Source of the DNA: Cricetomys ansorgei
Lineage: Eukaryota; Chordata; Mammalia; Rodentia; Nesomyidae
DNA: 64,000 nucleotides
Assembly (NCBI GenBank): GCA_026225945.1
Contig: JAMJFZ010001133.1
Coordinates: forward strand, 1,369,501 to 1,433,500
Direction of reading: 5' to 3'
In this document: positions 34,580 through 46,458 of the stretch, piece by piece
Layout of the letters: each line of letters begins with the position of its first letter
Numbering within the stretch: position 1 is the stretch's first letter
Notes under the pieces: generated by a model
Databases searched by the model: none
The model's input: the letters and a program-made list of their open reading frames with translations, nothing else
Told to the model about the DNA's origin: nothing
Translations under genes and position numbers: made by a program

Positions 34580-35399
34580 CTATGGAGGCTCAGTGGAATG
34601 TTCTGTGTAAAGTATCATGTATTCTACACGGGCAGAACTATATATTTTCCTTCCAAGCTTTCTTTTATTTCCCATTCTTACTGCAATGGCTCAGTCTTCC
34701 AATTCATGATGATTAATTAAATGAGCCAAGTGAAGTGCAGGAAGGAGCGTGAAGACAGCTTGTAAAGGCTTATTTCTGGATACATGAGTGAGGGTGCTTC
34801 TGGAAGACATTAATGTCGCTTTGAAGGTCTGAATAGAGCATAAACAGAAGAAGAGAGTGACTTTACACTGTTTGAAGGGAGTATCTGTCCATCTGTCCAT
34901 CTTCTGTACCAGACAGCAAACAAACCCACTTCTTAAGGGTCTGGCCTCAGACTGGAACTGAAGTCATCAGCTCCCAAGCTGGCAAATTCAGAGGCAAACG
35001 CTCACAGCTGTCCCTGTGAGTCTCCATCACACACGGCTGGCTCTGGGCTTCTTGTCATGGCGCGAGTCGGTTTCTTTGGTGCCTGCATCCGAGGTACACT
35101 GTGCATGTACCTGCGCAAGTATTTTATTTTAGAATTTTCTTGTTTATTTGTCACTTATTATGTATATAATGTCTTTTGGTAACCTTCAGCTGTATTCCCT
35201 CTCTCATCCCACTCCATCCTCAAACCTTCTTCTTACCAAAAAATTGAATATTTTATAGAGATATATAAGAGAAGCTTGCATCTAAGAAGTATGCAGTTAT
35301 AACCAGGTGACTCTTAAAAGGTTACATATATACGAATATATGAGAGAGATAGACACAGATGATTCATACATACACAACCCATTGGTCTACCTTTCTGGA
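34580..35399. other. Unassigned segment between L1 pieces
   Basis: Mostly unique-looking. 35140-35230 weakly resembles an antisense L1 3' end. CpGs near 35055-35090 ('atggcgcgagtcggtttctt') stand out from the CpG-poor surroundings. Confidence 0.35.
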
Positions 35400-35699
35400 C
35401 AAGGCTAAATAATTTATTGTTCTACATTGACTGAGTGCGGATAAGGGGTGAGCATTCAATCCTAGTGAGAAAACATACTTATTATATCATGTAGTATGAT
35501 ACTAGATATGGATTTTCTTCCAATTGTCATTAACTTGGAAAAGTACCCCCTATTATTTTTTTGATTTAAACATTATTTATTCCAAAAAGACATTAACGTA
35601 ATTTTTTTTGCATACATTGATTGACATGATGATGACTTGTCTTTGTTAAGTACTTTCCCATCTATATTGATAAGAAATACTTCCCAGTTGCTTGGATGT

Positions 35700-35730
35700 T
35701 TGTGTGTGTGTGTCTGTGTGTGTGTGTGTA
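35700..35730. repeat. (TG)n microsatellite, interrupted
   Basis: TG dinucleotides with one TC interruption, inside the ancient L1. Confidence 0.93.
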
Positions 35731-37130
35731 AAAGTTTTTTCAGCTTTACATTGAGATATTATAATTTTTTTTAAAAAATTACAAATGTACCATCTTTCTA
35801 TAGCTTTAGAATAGAATGAAAATACTAGTATTGGCTCTAAATTTTTACTATAGTTCATCAAACAAGTCGTTTGAACTTGAAGATGATTTTTGGAAGTTTT
35901 CCTCATTAAATTACGGATTCAGGTTTTTTAGATTCTCCATTTCACAGTGAATACTTGTGTTTGGTGTGCTTCAGAGTCCATTTTGGAGGAGCAGGTGGGT
36001 GTGTGAGGTGCCAGCATCAAAGATGAATGGGATCAATACCTCTCTGATAATATTAGCAACTCGGAAGAAGAGAAATCATAAACAACTCCTCTCCAGAGTC
36101 ACTTCCTTCAACCAACAATTTTGGCCAAGATACCTTCTGATTTTTCTTTTCTCATTTCCTAGTCTGACTGACCTCTGACCTTCCTTTCATTTGATTGCCT
36201 TTGGCTCAGATTGTTACTACTCTTTACCTTCCTGAAAGAGGAATTTAGCTGCTTCCCTTGGGAGTGTTTGTCAGTAACGTATCTATTTAGTACTGTGAAG
36301 TTTGTTTCTAAGCAACACTTTAGATTGTCCCTATAAACATTGATGTTTCATGTTTTAATTATTATTCAATGTAATGACACTTATTTCTGCTGAGTCTCTC
36401 TCCTAGAGACAGAGAAATGTAAATATGTGCAAATTCCTTCCTAAATGTTTATTTCCTCTCCCTTTATTTGTTACTGATTTATAGTTTAGTTATATTTATA
36501 TGTGAGAACAAAACTTTTGTATGTCTAATTCTTTCAAGTGAATTGGCGTTTGTCTTAAGCTCTGGATATGGTCTTAGAATATGTAGCACGGATTCTTAGA
36601 ATCTGTCTGTGAAGGTGCTGTGTTCTTAAATATGCTTCTTGGTTGTATGCCTCATTTATTTCATCATTTTTGAAAGAATTTTATATTCTCCAACTATAGT
36701 TATGAATTTCTTTCTCCTTTCCGGTCTGTTAGTCTTTATTTTAAGTATTTTAGAGCCCTATTGCTTAGTTCATTTTTACTTAAGACATGTACATTTTACC
36801 GGGTTGTCTTCTGTGACAGTCCACCTCTGCTTTTACCTTAATGTAGTCTTCATCAAATGTTATCACATGGCAGATGCTTTCTCTAGATTATCTGCAAGAT
36901 AAAACATCTAGAAGATGTGTTCTAGTCTTGTACTTTCAATAAGTCAGGTACTTATATTTTAGCATTTATTTGTTGACAATATATCACTGAGTTAGTTTGG
37001 GTCATTTTTCCTTTAATAAATTATTTTTCCTATTTGAACATTTATATTTAATGTAGTCATTAAGATGCTATGGGATTTATCTGCCATTGTTTATTTCTTC
37101 TTCCTGTTTGCTGACACTCTAGTTGGAGTT

Positions 37131-37584
37131 CTATAACAGTAGACAAGGTATGTGGAGTTGAAATGGGGTCACACTAGGTGGCTTGCAGAGTCTGGGGCTG
37201 AGTAGTCAAACAATGACTGTCTGAGAGCAGGGGAGCCTGGGAAACCAGGAGCTGCTTGGTAAAGAGCCTGGAGGACTGTGCACAAGACAAGATAGACGAT
37301 GAGTGCTGGAGTCCCACTGAAGAGCCACAAGTTCAAGTCCAGGTTCAAAGGCTGAAGGTACTGGCATCAGTTGTCTAAAAGGATAAAACGTACCTACTGC
37401 AAAAGAGTTGTATGTGTGTACACATGAACATCCCCTTTCTTCCCAGGTCCTACTGGACCCTCTCCACACATCAAGAAAGGTCTTCCTTATCCAGCTTATT
37501 GACTGTCGTACCAGAGTATCCCAAACACAGCATCATCCTACATGGAGAAGTGTTTATTATTGACTTTCAAAGCATCTTTTAACC
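37131..37584. other. Unassigned segment, possibly an old repeat
   Basis: Lies between an L1 piece and the LTR. Its phrase 'gagtcccactgaagagccac' has the feel of a dispersed repeat, but no family was confirmed. The 87-codon minus frame is not supported as a gene. Confidence 0.3.
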
Positions 37585-38066
37585 TAGACAAGGACCAAGT
37601 TTTGGTTATTTTTTTTTTCATTTATCTTTACCAACTTTGAAAAGAGCTCAGAGTCGGCAGAGAATACACCTAGACACCAGATTCTAAGCACAAAGGAAAT
37701 GTATTTGCCCCAGAAGGACAGAGGTCAGGGAACAAGGGGAAAATAAAAAGAGGAAAGGGATATTTTATCACCAGAGGGACAAAAGAACTGTCCCTGGATA
37801 GGGTAGGAACAGACAAAGAACCTTAGGCAAGATGGAGGGTTTATATAGGGTCCTAGGCGGGAAGGGAAGAAGGGGAGGTACCGTTGGGTAATAGTTGGGA
37901 TGGTTGACTCTCATTAGCTGGGAGGAGAACAAAGAAGACCAAATGTGGACATTTTGGAGAGAGTCTGGGGTTCTGTGAATGGGTTTCTGGGAAGCAGGTC
38001 TGTGTCTGTGAGGGTAGGACTTAGGTCATGTCTATCTTGGAACTATGTGGGAGATGTACTAACACA
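37585..38066 (-). mobile_element. Probable rodent ERV solo LTR, antisense
   Basis: The right edge reads TGTGTTAGTACATCTCC on the minus strand, a TG-type LTR start. A TATA-like 'gggtttatataggg' lies at 37838-37851 (TATATAAA on the minus strand). The block 'ccagaaggacagaggtcagg' to 'aatagttgggatggttgact' recalls a rodent RLTR/RMER LTR. No internal retroviral genes are attached. It interrupts the antisense L1. Confidence 0.5.
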
Positions 38067-38984
38067 CTTCATGTTCATAGCTATAGCTGCACATTTTAAA
38101 TAATTTTATCCGCATGTATTTGACTTGTTTTCATTGCATATCTTTACACAGGTTTCTAGTGGCTGCTGTATGATTTCATATACGTAAACACAAAATACCA
38201 TTGTCACATGGCCACCTTATCTCCTTCACATCCCTTTACTTTTCCCTGTTTTTACTTTAATTAAGTGCGTCATTTATGTTCCTTAGCATATGCAGAAGCA
38301 GTGCTGAAATTTTATCTGAAGTGTGACCCTGAAAATGCCACAGTCAGAGGCATTTTAGTTTTGTTCACCTCTATTTCTGCTTTCTGTGTTTTGCCTTCTT
38401 CACAAATGTTCCCTAATCCCTTCAAGTTTTTATCTTTCAATATTCAAAATTCCTCTACCCACTGTCCACTGCATAGTGTCACTGATGGCTTTTATTCGTG
38501 TAACATGTCTCCGAGCCCTCTTGAAGCTGGGGCATATTTTCGTGTCATACGTCTTCTGATTTGATGGCTCTCTCGCAGCACTTGAACACTGCCATTTGTG
38601 TCTGGCTTTCACGGTTTCTGGTAACAGCCGTTGTCAGGTATTTTCCCCCTGATCGAAACATTTTTTTTTTTCTATTGCTGCTTTCACAGTAATTTATTTG
38701 CCTTTGGTCATCCAAGTCAGACTGTGATGCTCATTGGCGCGGAACACCCGGGTGTGTCCTGTTTGCTGTTCATTCAGCACGAATATTCAGCTTAGACATC
38801 TTGAGTACGTTGAGACCATATAAACCATCCATTCTTCAACTGCTTTTTTGTCTTCTGTCTTCTTTCTTTTCTCCTTCCAAAACTCTGATAAAATAATTGT
38901 GATACCATTCCAATAGTTCTATGGGTTCCCAAGTCTTTAATTTTTCCATGTCGATTTCTCTTTGTGACCGCCATTCTCAAGATT

Positions 38985-39152
38985 ATTTGTGTGCATAGGT
39001 GTGCATATGCCATGGTGTGCTTGTAGAGGTCAAAGGTCAATATGTGGAAGTGGGTTCTCCTCTCACTCCGTGGTTCCTTGGAATTTAACTTGGGTTGTCG
39101 GGCTTGGTGGCAAGCCCCATTAGCCGGTCTGCCATCTCACAAGCCCACTTCA
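38985..39152 (-). mobile_element. B3-type SINE, antisense, inside L1
   Basis: 'gtagaggtcaaaggtcaata', 'tccttggaatttaacttggg' and 'gtcgggcttggtggcaagcc' are the reverse complement of B3. Confidence 0.87.
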
Positions 39153-39520
39153 TAGTTTAGGGTGAGCAAATAAAATCATTCTGTTTCCAGCTGTGCTTCT
39201 TCTAGATGCCACAATCAGCTCAGCAGCTGGGCATTGATGTGCTTTATTTTCATTAATGTTTTATCCATTGCAAAAGTCTCACATGTTTCTTCACATCTCT
39301 AATTTCTTTTTAAAAGTTCTCGTCTACATCCGTGTTAGGGGTGTGTGTAAATCCTTCCTGGGACAATTTCTTAATGGCTGCTTTAAAATGTTTATACAAT
39401 AATTCGAACTTGTTTTTTAACTCCTTGCTAGCATCTGTTGCTTGTCTGTTTTCTGTTTGTTCTCTACAAAAGCTTCTTGAAGGTTGTCGAATGGGTATGC
39501 GAATAATCAAAATAAACAGG

Positions 39521-39999
39521 AACGTCTTTGTTTTAAAATTTCGATTTGTTAGTCATAAACACAACAAATATTCCCAGTAAAAGTGAAATTAAAAAGAAAA
39601 AAGATATGAAAATATGAGCTTTGTCACTGCCAGTTTGATGGAGCACTAACTGCTCTCCAGACCTCTGGGCCTGGGTCACCATCACTCCCTGACTAGATTA
39701 CCATAACAGCCACCCCACTTCTAGGCTTACCACATCCAGTATTTCCTCAAACCCACGTGGGCATAGCACTCTAGAATGTTCATGTGGTTATGCAATTAAC
39801 AGCACAGAGTCACTAGTAGTCAAACACAAGAAGCCCTTGTTGAATTAAAGCAAAAGAACGTTGAACACTTTACGGTTCCTGAAGGATGTGCCTGAGCTTC
39901 CCTCCCTGGCAACCTCGTTTGCTGCCCTTGGCAGCTCCTGTGGGGCAGATTCATCAGGTACCTCATCCTCTCTTCAGCTCAGGGCAGCTCCTGCCTCTC
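39521..39999. other. Non-coding sequence, nothing recognised
   Basis: No firm repeat or exon. Confidence 0.4.
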
Positions 40000-40365
40000 A
40001 AGTTCTTTCAGTGTTCTCTCCTCTGTCTGAGAAGTTCACCATGTCCCTTACACACTTGCTCTTACCTGTAACTCCTGAAAGCATTTGCTCAAGTCATCAC
40101 GTTCCAGTAAGGACATCCTTGTCTTGTTCTACTTCTATTTAGGTTAAAATCGTACCCAATGTCTCCTGGATTCCTGAGCTGAACTTTTCTTTTATAGCTT
40201 ATATCACTCACTAACAGCGTAAAAGAATATTTTGTGGACTCGTTTTTGGTACCTTGTGTGTCTCGTGATATAGGGAACTCTTTCACTCTCAGATTCTCAG
40301 CATCTGGTGTGGCATCCTCATGTCACCTGTCATTCATGATAAGTAGCTACTGAACAAATCACTCA
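40000..40365 (+). mobile_element. Possible L2 LINE 3' end relic
   Basis: 'cttttatagcttatatcact' and a terminal 'gataagtagctactgaacaa' resemble the L2 3' end (tagcacttatcac... agtaggtgctcaataaat). Very diverged. Confidence 0.4.
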
Positions 40366-40486
40366 GCAAAGGCCTTGCTATAAGTCCTCACAGGAGCGAT
40401 TGATGCTGTAAATGTGTTCATCATGTGTGGATCATAACTCACTTGGTATAAATAGAAATGATGACATTCAAACAAGCACTAAACTC

Positions 40487-40700
40487 TGTGTGTGTGTGTG
40501 TGTGTGTGTGTCCACACACGCTGGAGCACGAACATGTTGTATGCACACATGGGCTTATAGGTGCTTGTGGAGGCCAGAACAGGTAATCACAGCCTCTGAT
40601 GTTGGAGTTAGAGGTGGTAGTGAGGATGCTGGGAACTGAGCTCAGGTTTTCTACAAGAGCAGCAAGAACTTTGACTGCTGTGGCCTCTCTCAGATTTCAT
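40487..40700 (-). mobile_element. B2/B3-family SINE with (TG)n tail, antisense
   Basis: (TG)12 then 'cacacacgctggagc', followed by 'tgtggaggccagaacaggta', 'atgttggagttagaggtggt' and 'gctgggaactgagctcaggt', the reverse complement of a B2/B3-family body. Confidence 0.85.
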
Positions 40701-42143
40701 CTTTTAAAAGTTGAATTCTTAGAGGTTTTTAATGATATCCTCCATAGATTTCAACAACAAATTCACCAAAACCCCCCTACATTTCTACATAGCTGCATAT
40801 TTAAAATAATTTTTAAGGATAATACTTAAAAGTGAAAACAGATTTTTTTTTTTTGAGCAAGTGACCAAGATATATTTGATTCTGGGGTATGAAATGAAAC
40901 TGATTGAACCTAGTACCTAGTCAAAGCTGGTAACTCTGAGCCTCATATATGTCACTGTCCTGTAAAAGCCTGATTCTGCAGGGTGGGCAGTCCAGGGTAG
41001 CTGGGTTAGGGGTTAGGGAGAGTATTTTGTATGTACTTAAGGAAGATGTAGGCAACCTCTATCAGAACACTGTTCATAAACCTGACTGGCAGGATTTATA
41101 AGAGCTGTCAGCCATTTAAAATTATGATATATGTTCCTTTTTCAAAGGTTAAAAAGCCCTTCTTTCAGAAACTGCCCAACAGACACTTTATATTTTGTTC
41201 AAGGACAATACTTTACTGATTCTTAATTAATTGTTTATAAGACTCAAATTGAGGTTAACTTGAAATTATGTTTTATTTGAATTCTGAGAGCAGTGAGCTT
41301 TTCTACACAATGTAAAAACACAAATTATTTCAAAATCTTTTCTACTTTAACAAATGTTCTGCCCCAAACATTTATTATTAGCATTTCCGCATCAGTGTGC
41401 TCAGAAATTAAAACCACTTAGCATTGTTAGTGTTACATAAACATAATAATAATAATCTAAACTCCTCTTCAAAAAGTCCTCATTCTTAAGCATCCTTTTG
41501 TCCTTTTAACCATTGAAACTTCTGGAACCACAGGGTACGTTCTCAAAGCACAAGACATAGGACCCATCAGAACTTCAAACCCTGAGCATGTTGAGGACTG
41601 GTGGGGAAGCATTATGGATGTTTCTAATGCAAAGTTTCACAACTAGGGGTAATATTGTGCTCTAAGTATTCTGTCTTGACAATTGCAGGGAATTAGAAAA
41701 CAGAAATAGAAATAAATAACGGAAGAGATGATGAGAGTCTGTGGTAAACAAAGTGAGATGTCAGTTTCTCGAATGGACTGAGGTGCGGATCCTGTTGAGA
41801 ACACAGGGATTTCATTGTGGCGTCTTCACTGGAGACCATCCCCAGACCTTCCCTTCCTCGGTGTGTGTTGTGGTGGTCCAAGCAAAATACTTAGAGACTA
41901 TTTTCACCTCCTTTTCTTAGGCCTGAAATTAAGTTTGTTTCCTGTTACAGAATAAAAAGCAAGTCGCTCTGAAACAAAATATCCAAAGGACAAAACTGAT
42001 GACCTGAATGGGTTATACTGTGCTGTGTGCCATCACCAGAAGGAATCTCACGTGCCAGGAAAAGAGCCACTTTATTAACACCACTGCGATGTGTTTATAC
42101 AATTTCTTTTCTTTCCTTTTAAGAACGTTTTAAGAGAAAAGAA
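40701..42143. other. Repeat-poor non-coding stretch
   Basis: Complex AT-rich sequence. Holds an ATA-rich triplet near 41445 and a T11 run near 40842. No exon or RNA gene was recognised. Confidence 0.45.
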
Positions 42144-42353
42144 ATTTTTTTGAGGAGACATGTCGTTGAGGGTGTCCTCAGTCTTCCTATATATCACAGG
42201 ATGGCCCTGAACGCAAGTCCTTCTACCTTACTTCTTCAGTGTTGAGATTACAGGCGTGCACCACCACATCTGGCATTAATGGTACTGGGTATCTAACCTA
42301 GGGCTTCATTCAGGCTAGCCAAGCTCTCCACCAACTGGACACCTCCCCAGCCT
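42144..42353 (-). mobile_element. B4 SINE (B1-ID fusion), antisense
   Basis: Left half 'gtgttgagattacaggcgtg' plus 'caccaccacatctggc' is antisense B1. Right half 'ggtactgggtatctaaccta', 'caggctagccaagctctcca' and 'acacctccccagcc' is antisense ID. The fused order defines B4. Confidence 0.88.
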
Positions 42354-42362
42354 TTATATTCT

Positions 42363-42430
42363 TGTGTGTGTGTGTGTGTGTGTGTGTGTGCACGTGTGTG
42401 TCTGAGTGTGTGTATGTGTGTGTCTGAGTG
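42363..42430. repeat. (TG)n microsatellite, interrupted
   Basis: A (TG)14 core followed by CACG, TCTGAG and further TG units, immediately after the B4. Confidence 0.95.
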
Positions 42431-43654
42431 GAGCCTCTGTTTTAGACAGAATTATACAGTAATTATTAGAAACAAATAATATCATTAAAATATGAGTGCC
42501 TCAATTCTGAAAGATAGATGGAAGGAATATCTACAATTAATTTGGGGTAGGGAAGATCACTTCTTCTTACTCTACCCCTCTCTGTTCAGACAGTCAGACA
42601 AACAGAGATACATTGTTAATATTCTTTCTATAACTATAGCTAAAGGCTCATTAACTTACAAAGAAGTATGTTTCATTTAGTTCATAATTTTGTAGACTCT
42701 GAGAAGGAAAAGACAGGCTCATTCTTTTGAGCTTGTGGTGGGTTTTCAGGATACTAAGTCTGTAGAGTCTCAAACAGAACAAGCTGTTTAAATTACATCC
42801 AAGAATCACAGGAGTGTGAGTGAGGGGCTGAGGACCACTAAGTTTCAGAGGAACGAGCATCAGTTTGGAGCATTTACAACCCTAAATTGGTCCACATACT
42901 CACAAAGATCACATCTATCAAAAGGGTCCCCTCTTTTAGAGACTTGTTACCCAGAAATTGGAAAATTAGACAACCAAGAAAAATTTACAGATATTTTGGA
43001 AAAGTTTGCTATGGGTTTAAATGTTTAAGTGTGCTGTTGGGTTTTTTAATTCCGTACTTTAACACAACAATGGATGGACGAGAAAAGTATGTTTTAAACT
43101 CCTATCACTGTGTCAAAATTATTTTAGAGTAATCTGTGGATAATTAAAAATAAAACTGCTATTTGATTTCATGTGTGGCCTATTTACACTCTATGCTGAC
43201 CTCATTCCAATGGCAGAAAATCTGTGCAATGCCAGAAGCCTAATGCTAAACGCATCTAAATACAGCACACACACACACGGAAGGCAGAGTGCACACATTT
43301 CATATGAATGACTTGAAAACGCTTCCCTGTGTGCAGCCCAGGGCACTTGCAGGTCAGCCTGGTCACGCAGTCTTAAACACATAGAACTAGGTAGCCAATA
43401 AATTATCTATGAGTGACTTTAAAATATCCACCGTGAAAGACCAGATGTCTCAGCGTGTTGGCAATTAATGCTTTAGATTCAATTTTTCACTGGACAGAAT
43501 GACTAAGGGTCAGTGTCATGTACCATCTGCCAGAGGATAAGAGACAGGGATTAGTGAGCTTAGTCTTGTTCACATAGGCATGTGACTACATAGATGGGAC
43601 AAGCCTCATTCCGCCTACAAATGATTCATATGCATCTTCTTTAATAAAAACTTC
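42431..43654. other. Non-coding sequence, nothing recognised
   Basis: AT-rich with a short ACAC tract near 43267. Overlapping frames of 69-81 codons at 42651-43132 have no recognisable domain. Confidence 0.45.
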
Positions 43655-44045
43655 TTTTAATTTTATCTCCTATTACTGTGATAACAAAGCCCATCAAAAG
43701 CACCTTAGGAAGAAACCACATTACAGTCAAGGCAGTAGGCCCTTGTAGAAGCTAGTCACATCCAAAATCAAGAGCAGAGAGAATGAATACATGGATTCCT
43801 GACCTCATGAGGCTCACAGTTTTCATTCTTATATATTTTAGGATCCCTGACTAAGGAATAGTGACACCCACAGTGGTTGGGATCCGTGCCTAAGGATTGG
43901 TGACATTCACAGTAGATGGGATCCCTGTTTAAGGAATGGTGACACCCACAGGGGATGGGATCGCTGACTAAGGAATGGTGTTCTGAAGACCTCAAACAGG
44001 AATCTAGATTCATTGAATGTGCACAGAGGCTCACAAGAGCCATGA
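43655..44045 (-). mobile_element. Rodent LTR-like repeat (MaLR type), antisense, with internal amplification
   Basis: 'tattactgtgataacaaagc' and 'aaagcaccttaggaagaaac' are the antisense 3' end. 'gtcacatccaaaatcaagag' and 'cagagagaatgaatacatgg' follow. The inner part contains the ACACCCACAGTGG motif of the family seen at 52210-52425, here repeated in tandem. Confidence 0.75.
43841..43982. repeat. 39-bp tandem repeat, about 3.6 units
   Basis: GGATCC-type unit starts occur at 43841, 43880, 43919 and 43958 (the last GGATCG), exactly 39 bases apart. Each unit carries taaggaat(a/g)gtgacaCCCACAg. Because 39 is a multiple of three, the minus strand reads as a 13-residue repeat (H-S-L-x-x-D-P) in an open frame of 91 codons. 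That frame is a by-product of the repeat. Confidence 0.95.
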
Positions 44046-44814
44046 CTTTCTCCTATTCATATACCTTCCACTTTGTTCATGTAAGAAAAGGAGGGTGAGA
44101 GAAAAATGTATTGCTCAGTTTCTCTCGACATGGAATGTAACCATGTAGGTAGACTATAAAGAGAAGGGACCGTTTGTAGCTCAGGCAACCTTCCTTAAAG
44201 AGGTGAGTTTACAGGTGTTTTATGTTCTTAATCTCTTTATCCTTTTGTGACCATGAACTGTCTCTGGTCTTGACACTCACAACGTTGTAGGGAGAAGAGC
44301 GTACTAGAGGTCTCAAGGTCCTGTTATGACAGCAGGTTCAACCCTCTTGTCTTCATACTGTTATCTGAGATAAAACTAAAATTATCCCTGATGTTTTCAG
44401 TATCTCTAATTTATAGAGACATAGATCTAACATATGTCCCCAGGCAGAATTCTATGCATAGAAATGCCAGTGTCTCTGCTTAGCAAGATTGTATGGTACC
44501 ACATATGTCTGAACCCTCAAAAGTCAAAAAGTACATTGAATGTCAAGTGTCCCCTGGTTACAAAGAGAAGTGCTTCAGCATTTGCCCCCATTCACATACT
44601 TTATATGTGTTCAGTCATAGCAACATAAAAAGTGTATCCTTACTCTGGCACAGTGTACCCATTTCTGCTTATGATATCACCATAGATGCGCTTCAATTTT
44701 AGAGCAATGTGTATAGAGGACTTCCGTATCACAGGTCTAGACAGGATTAGCTAAAATTCTGTAGATTAATTGAGGAAATATGCTCATAACATTTAATACA
44801 AACAAGCCATCATT
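44046..44814. other. Non-coding sequence, nothing recognised
   Basis: No repeat or exon recognised. Confidence 0.4.
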
Positions 44815-44950
44815 GAGATGTGAGGACACACCACTGAGACCCAGCAGTCAGAGGCAGAGGCGGCAGGAACACAGCAGGTTCAAGGCCAGCCGGTCTGTAA
44901 AATGAGTTCCGAGCCAGCCTCAGTTACACAGCAAGAATGCTGGCTTTTTT
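44815..44950 (+). mobile_element. Diverged B1 SINE
   Basis: 'cccagcagtcagaggcagag', 'caggttcaaggccagccggt' and 'gagccagcctcagttacaca' follow the B1 body. Confidence 0.72.
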
Positions 44951-45050
44951 AAAATGCCAAAAACAAACAGTAAGCAATTAAATAAAAAAATAACAAGGGA
45001 AATTTAACAAGCTGTTGATAGAATGTGAACCTCAGGATGAGTAGCTTAAT

Positions 45051-45480
45051 TGTTTTTGTGGTTTGGATGCAAAGGGTCTTTCAGAGATGTCGCATGCGGA
45101 AGCTTGGCCTCAGCTGGTGGATCCAGTCACAGAGGGATGGTGGGCCAAGGAGATTCTGACCTAAATTAGTGGGTTATGTTTGATTCATTCAAAGTACAAT
45201 GCCATCTGTGGGCAGTGGACATGGGGCATTTCCTGCAAAGTTATGCAAAGTCCCTAGTACCTTCCTGTCCTTTCCTCTGCTTTCCTGAACACTCAGAGAG
45301 AAGAAGCCTCTGCCTCAGGACCCTGTCACCATGATGACTTTGTCACCTAAGGCCCAAAGCATTGCCTCCTGCTGACCTTGCACTAAATTCTCTGAAACCA
45401 TGATCTATAGCAAATCTTTTCTTTTAAATTTTGTCTATAGGGTACTTTTTCACAGTAGTAAAAAATGTGGCAAACACAAT
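45051..45480 (+). mobile_element. MaLR LTR (MT/ORR1-like), sense
   Basis: Starts 'tgtttttgtggtttggatgc', the MaLR 5' end. 'gaaaccatgatctatagcaa' and 'ctttttcacagtagtaaaaa' are near the 3' end. No internal coding sequence. Confidence 0.7.
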
Positions 45481-45624
45481 CGCCTATATGAACATGCATA
45501 GACTTATAAATGAATAAAAAGTAACAGTCTTTAGAATTTTCCATAGCAAATGTTAAAGGGAATTTTTAGTTTTAGTTTTTGAGAGAACTTTTACTCAGAA
45601 TTTATATTTTTATATTGCAATTTT

Positions 45625-45815
45625 TAACATTTATTTTTTGTGAGTATGTGTGCATGCACATGGAGCAGCACAAGTATGTAGAGGTCAGAGGACAACCTGA
45701 AGGAGTCAGTGTAATCCTTATACTAGGTGGGTTCTGGATGTTAAATGCATGTTACTAGTTTTGGCTATAACTTACCTACCTACATGCTGAGTATCTCCCT
45801 GGACCCACATCTTTC
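45625..45815 (-). mobile_element. B3-type SINE, antisense
   Basis: 'tgtgcatgcacatggagcag', 'tgtagaggtcagaggacaac' and 'tgctgagtatctccctggac' follow the reverse complement of B3. Confidence 0.75.
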
Positions 45816-45968
45816 CATTAAAATAACTATTAGAATGCATTAATAATATTCTAACTCCATGAAGAAAACTTAGGTCTTTCAAAAGCTGAGTAGTAAACTC
45901 TCTGGTCTTATCTAAAAGTTACAAAATGGTGAAATTGCTTAAAAATAATAACTGTGGACTCAGTAGCC

Positions 45969-46137
45969 TGTGTGTGTGTGTGTGTGTGTGTTTGTGCATG
46001 TGTGTGTGTGCATGCATTTGAACGTGTGCGTGCGTATGTGTGTGTGTGTGCATGTGTGCATGCATTTGCATGTGTCCATGTGTGTGTGTGTGTTATGTGT
46101 GCATGTGTGGGTGTGCATGTGTGTGTGTGTGTGTGTA
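45969..46137. repeat. Large TG/TGCA compound repeat
   Basis: (TG)n blocks separated by TGCATGCA, CGTGCGTG and TTATG interruptions. Long alternating purine-pyrimidine sequence. Overlapping frames give Cys-Val or His-Thr runs and are not genes. Confidence 0.97.
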
Positions 46138-46149
46138 ATAAATAAGAGA

Positions 46150-46250
46150 TCACGATCAAGAGTGGGCAAGCACAGGAGCAGTTGGGGGAGAGGTGGAGTA
46201 GGAGGAGGCAGATTCAGGGCTCGCTAATTGAATTCTCAAAATAAAAGTAA
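46150..46250 (+). mobile_element. Possible L1 3' terminus, sense
   Basis: A G-rich 'gttgggggagaggtggagta' followed by 'aattgaattctcaaaataaa' is similar to the L1 3' end layout. Short and diverged. Confidence 0.35.
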
Positions 46251-46458
46251 TAATCAATAATGAGGGTAAAAATAAAAATCAGTATTTATCAGACAGGAGT
46301 TGTAGATATTGTGTTTCACAAAAGTTGTTTTCTCAGGGTGAGGCTTATCCATTACATTCTGTATATGCTGACCTGTGCGATTTCCCCAAATGCTGGAAAT
46401 TTGACTACATAATGTGTGGTAGTAGGGAACTGTGTTCACACTCTCCCCTGTAAAAACA

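Larger units (their letters stand above)
34140..39520 (-). mobile_element. Ancient near-collinear L1 LINE, antisense, heavily interrupted
   Basis: Pieces of antisense L1 appear in the correct ORF2 order along 5.4 kb. 34140-34575 has 'cctagatatttgggctactc'. 35400-35945 has 'gcatacattgattgacatga' and 'tattggctctaaatttttac'. 36230-37130 has 'ttactgatttatagtttagt', 'attctccaactatagttatg' and 'gggatttatctgccattgtt'. 38100-38985 has 'ttgctgctttcacagtaatt' and 'gacatcttgagtacgttgag'. 39175-39520 has 'gatgtgctttattttcatta'. Divergence is high, with no intact frame. Later insertions include an LTR (37585-38066) and a B3 (38985-39152); about 0.8 kb at 34580-35390 is unassigned. One element is the simplest reading, but independent fragments cannot be excluded. 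Confidence 0.65.

Noticed and set aside
37830..37860. TATA-like box as a functional promoter
   Set aside because: It belongs to a probable solo LTR; no downstream exon was recognised, so no promoter call is made.
43768..44043. 91-codon minus frame with a neat 13-residue repeat
   Set aside because: It is the readthrough of the 39-base tandem repeat inside an LTR-like element; 39 is divisible by three, so one frame stays open by chance.
45908..46227. Cys-Val and His-Thr rich frames on both strands
   Set aside because: Pure translation of TG/CA microsatellites. The same applies at 4488-4700, 18859-19192, 20436-20749, 55727-55981 and 57285-57559.
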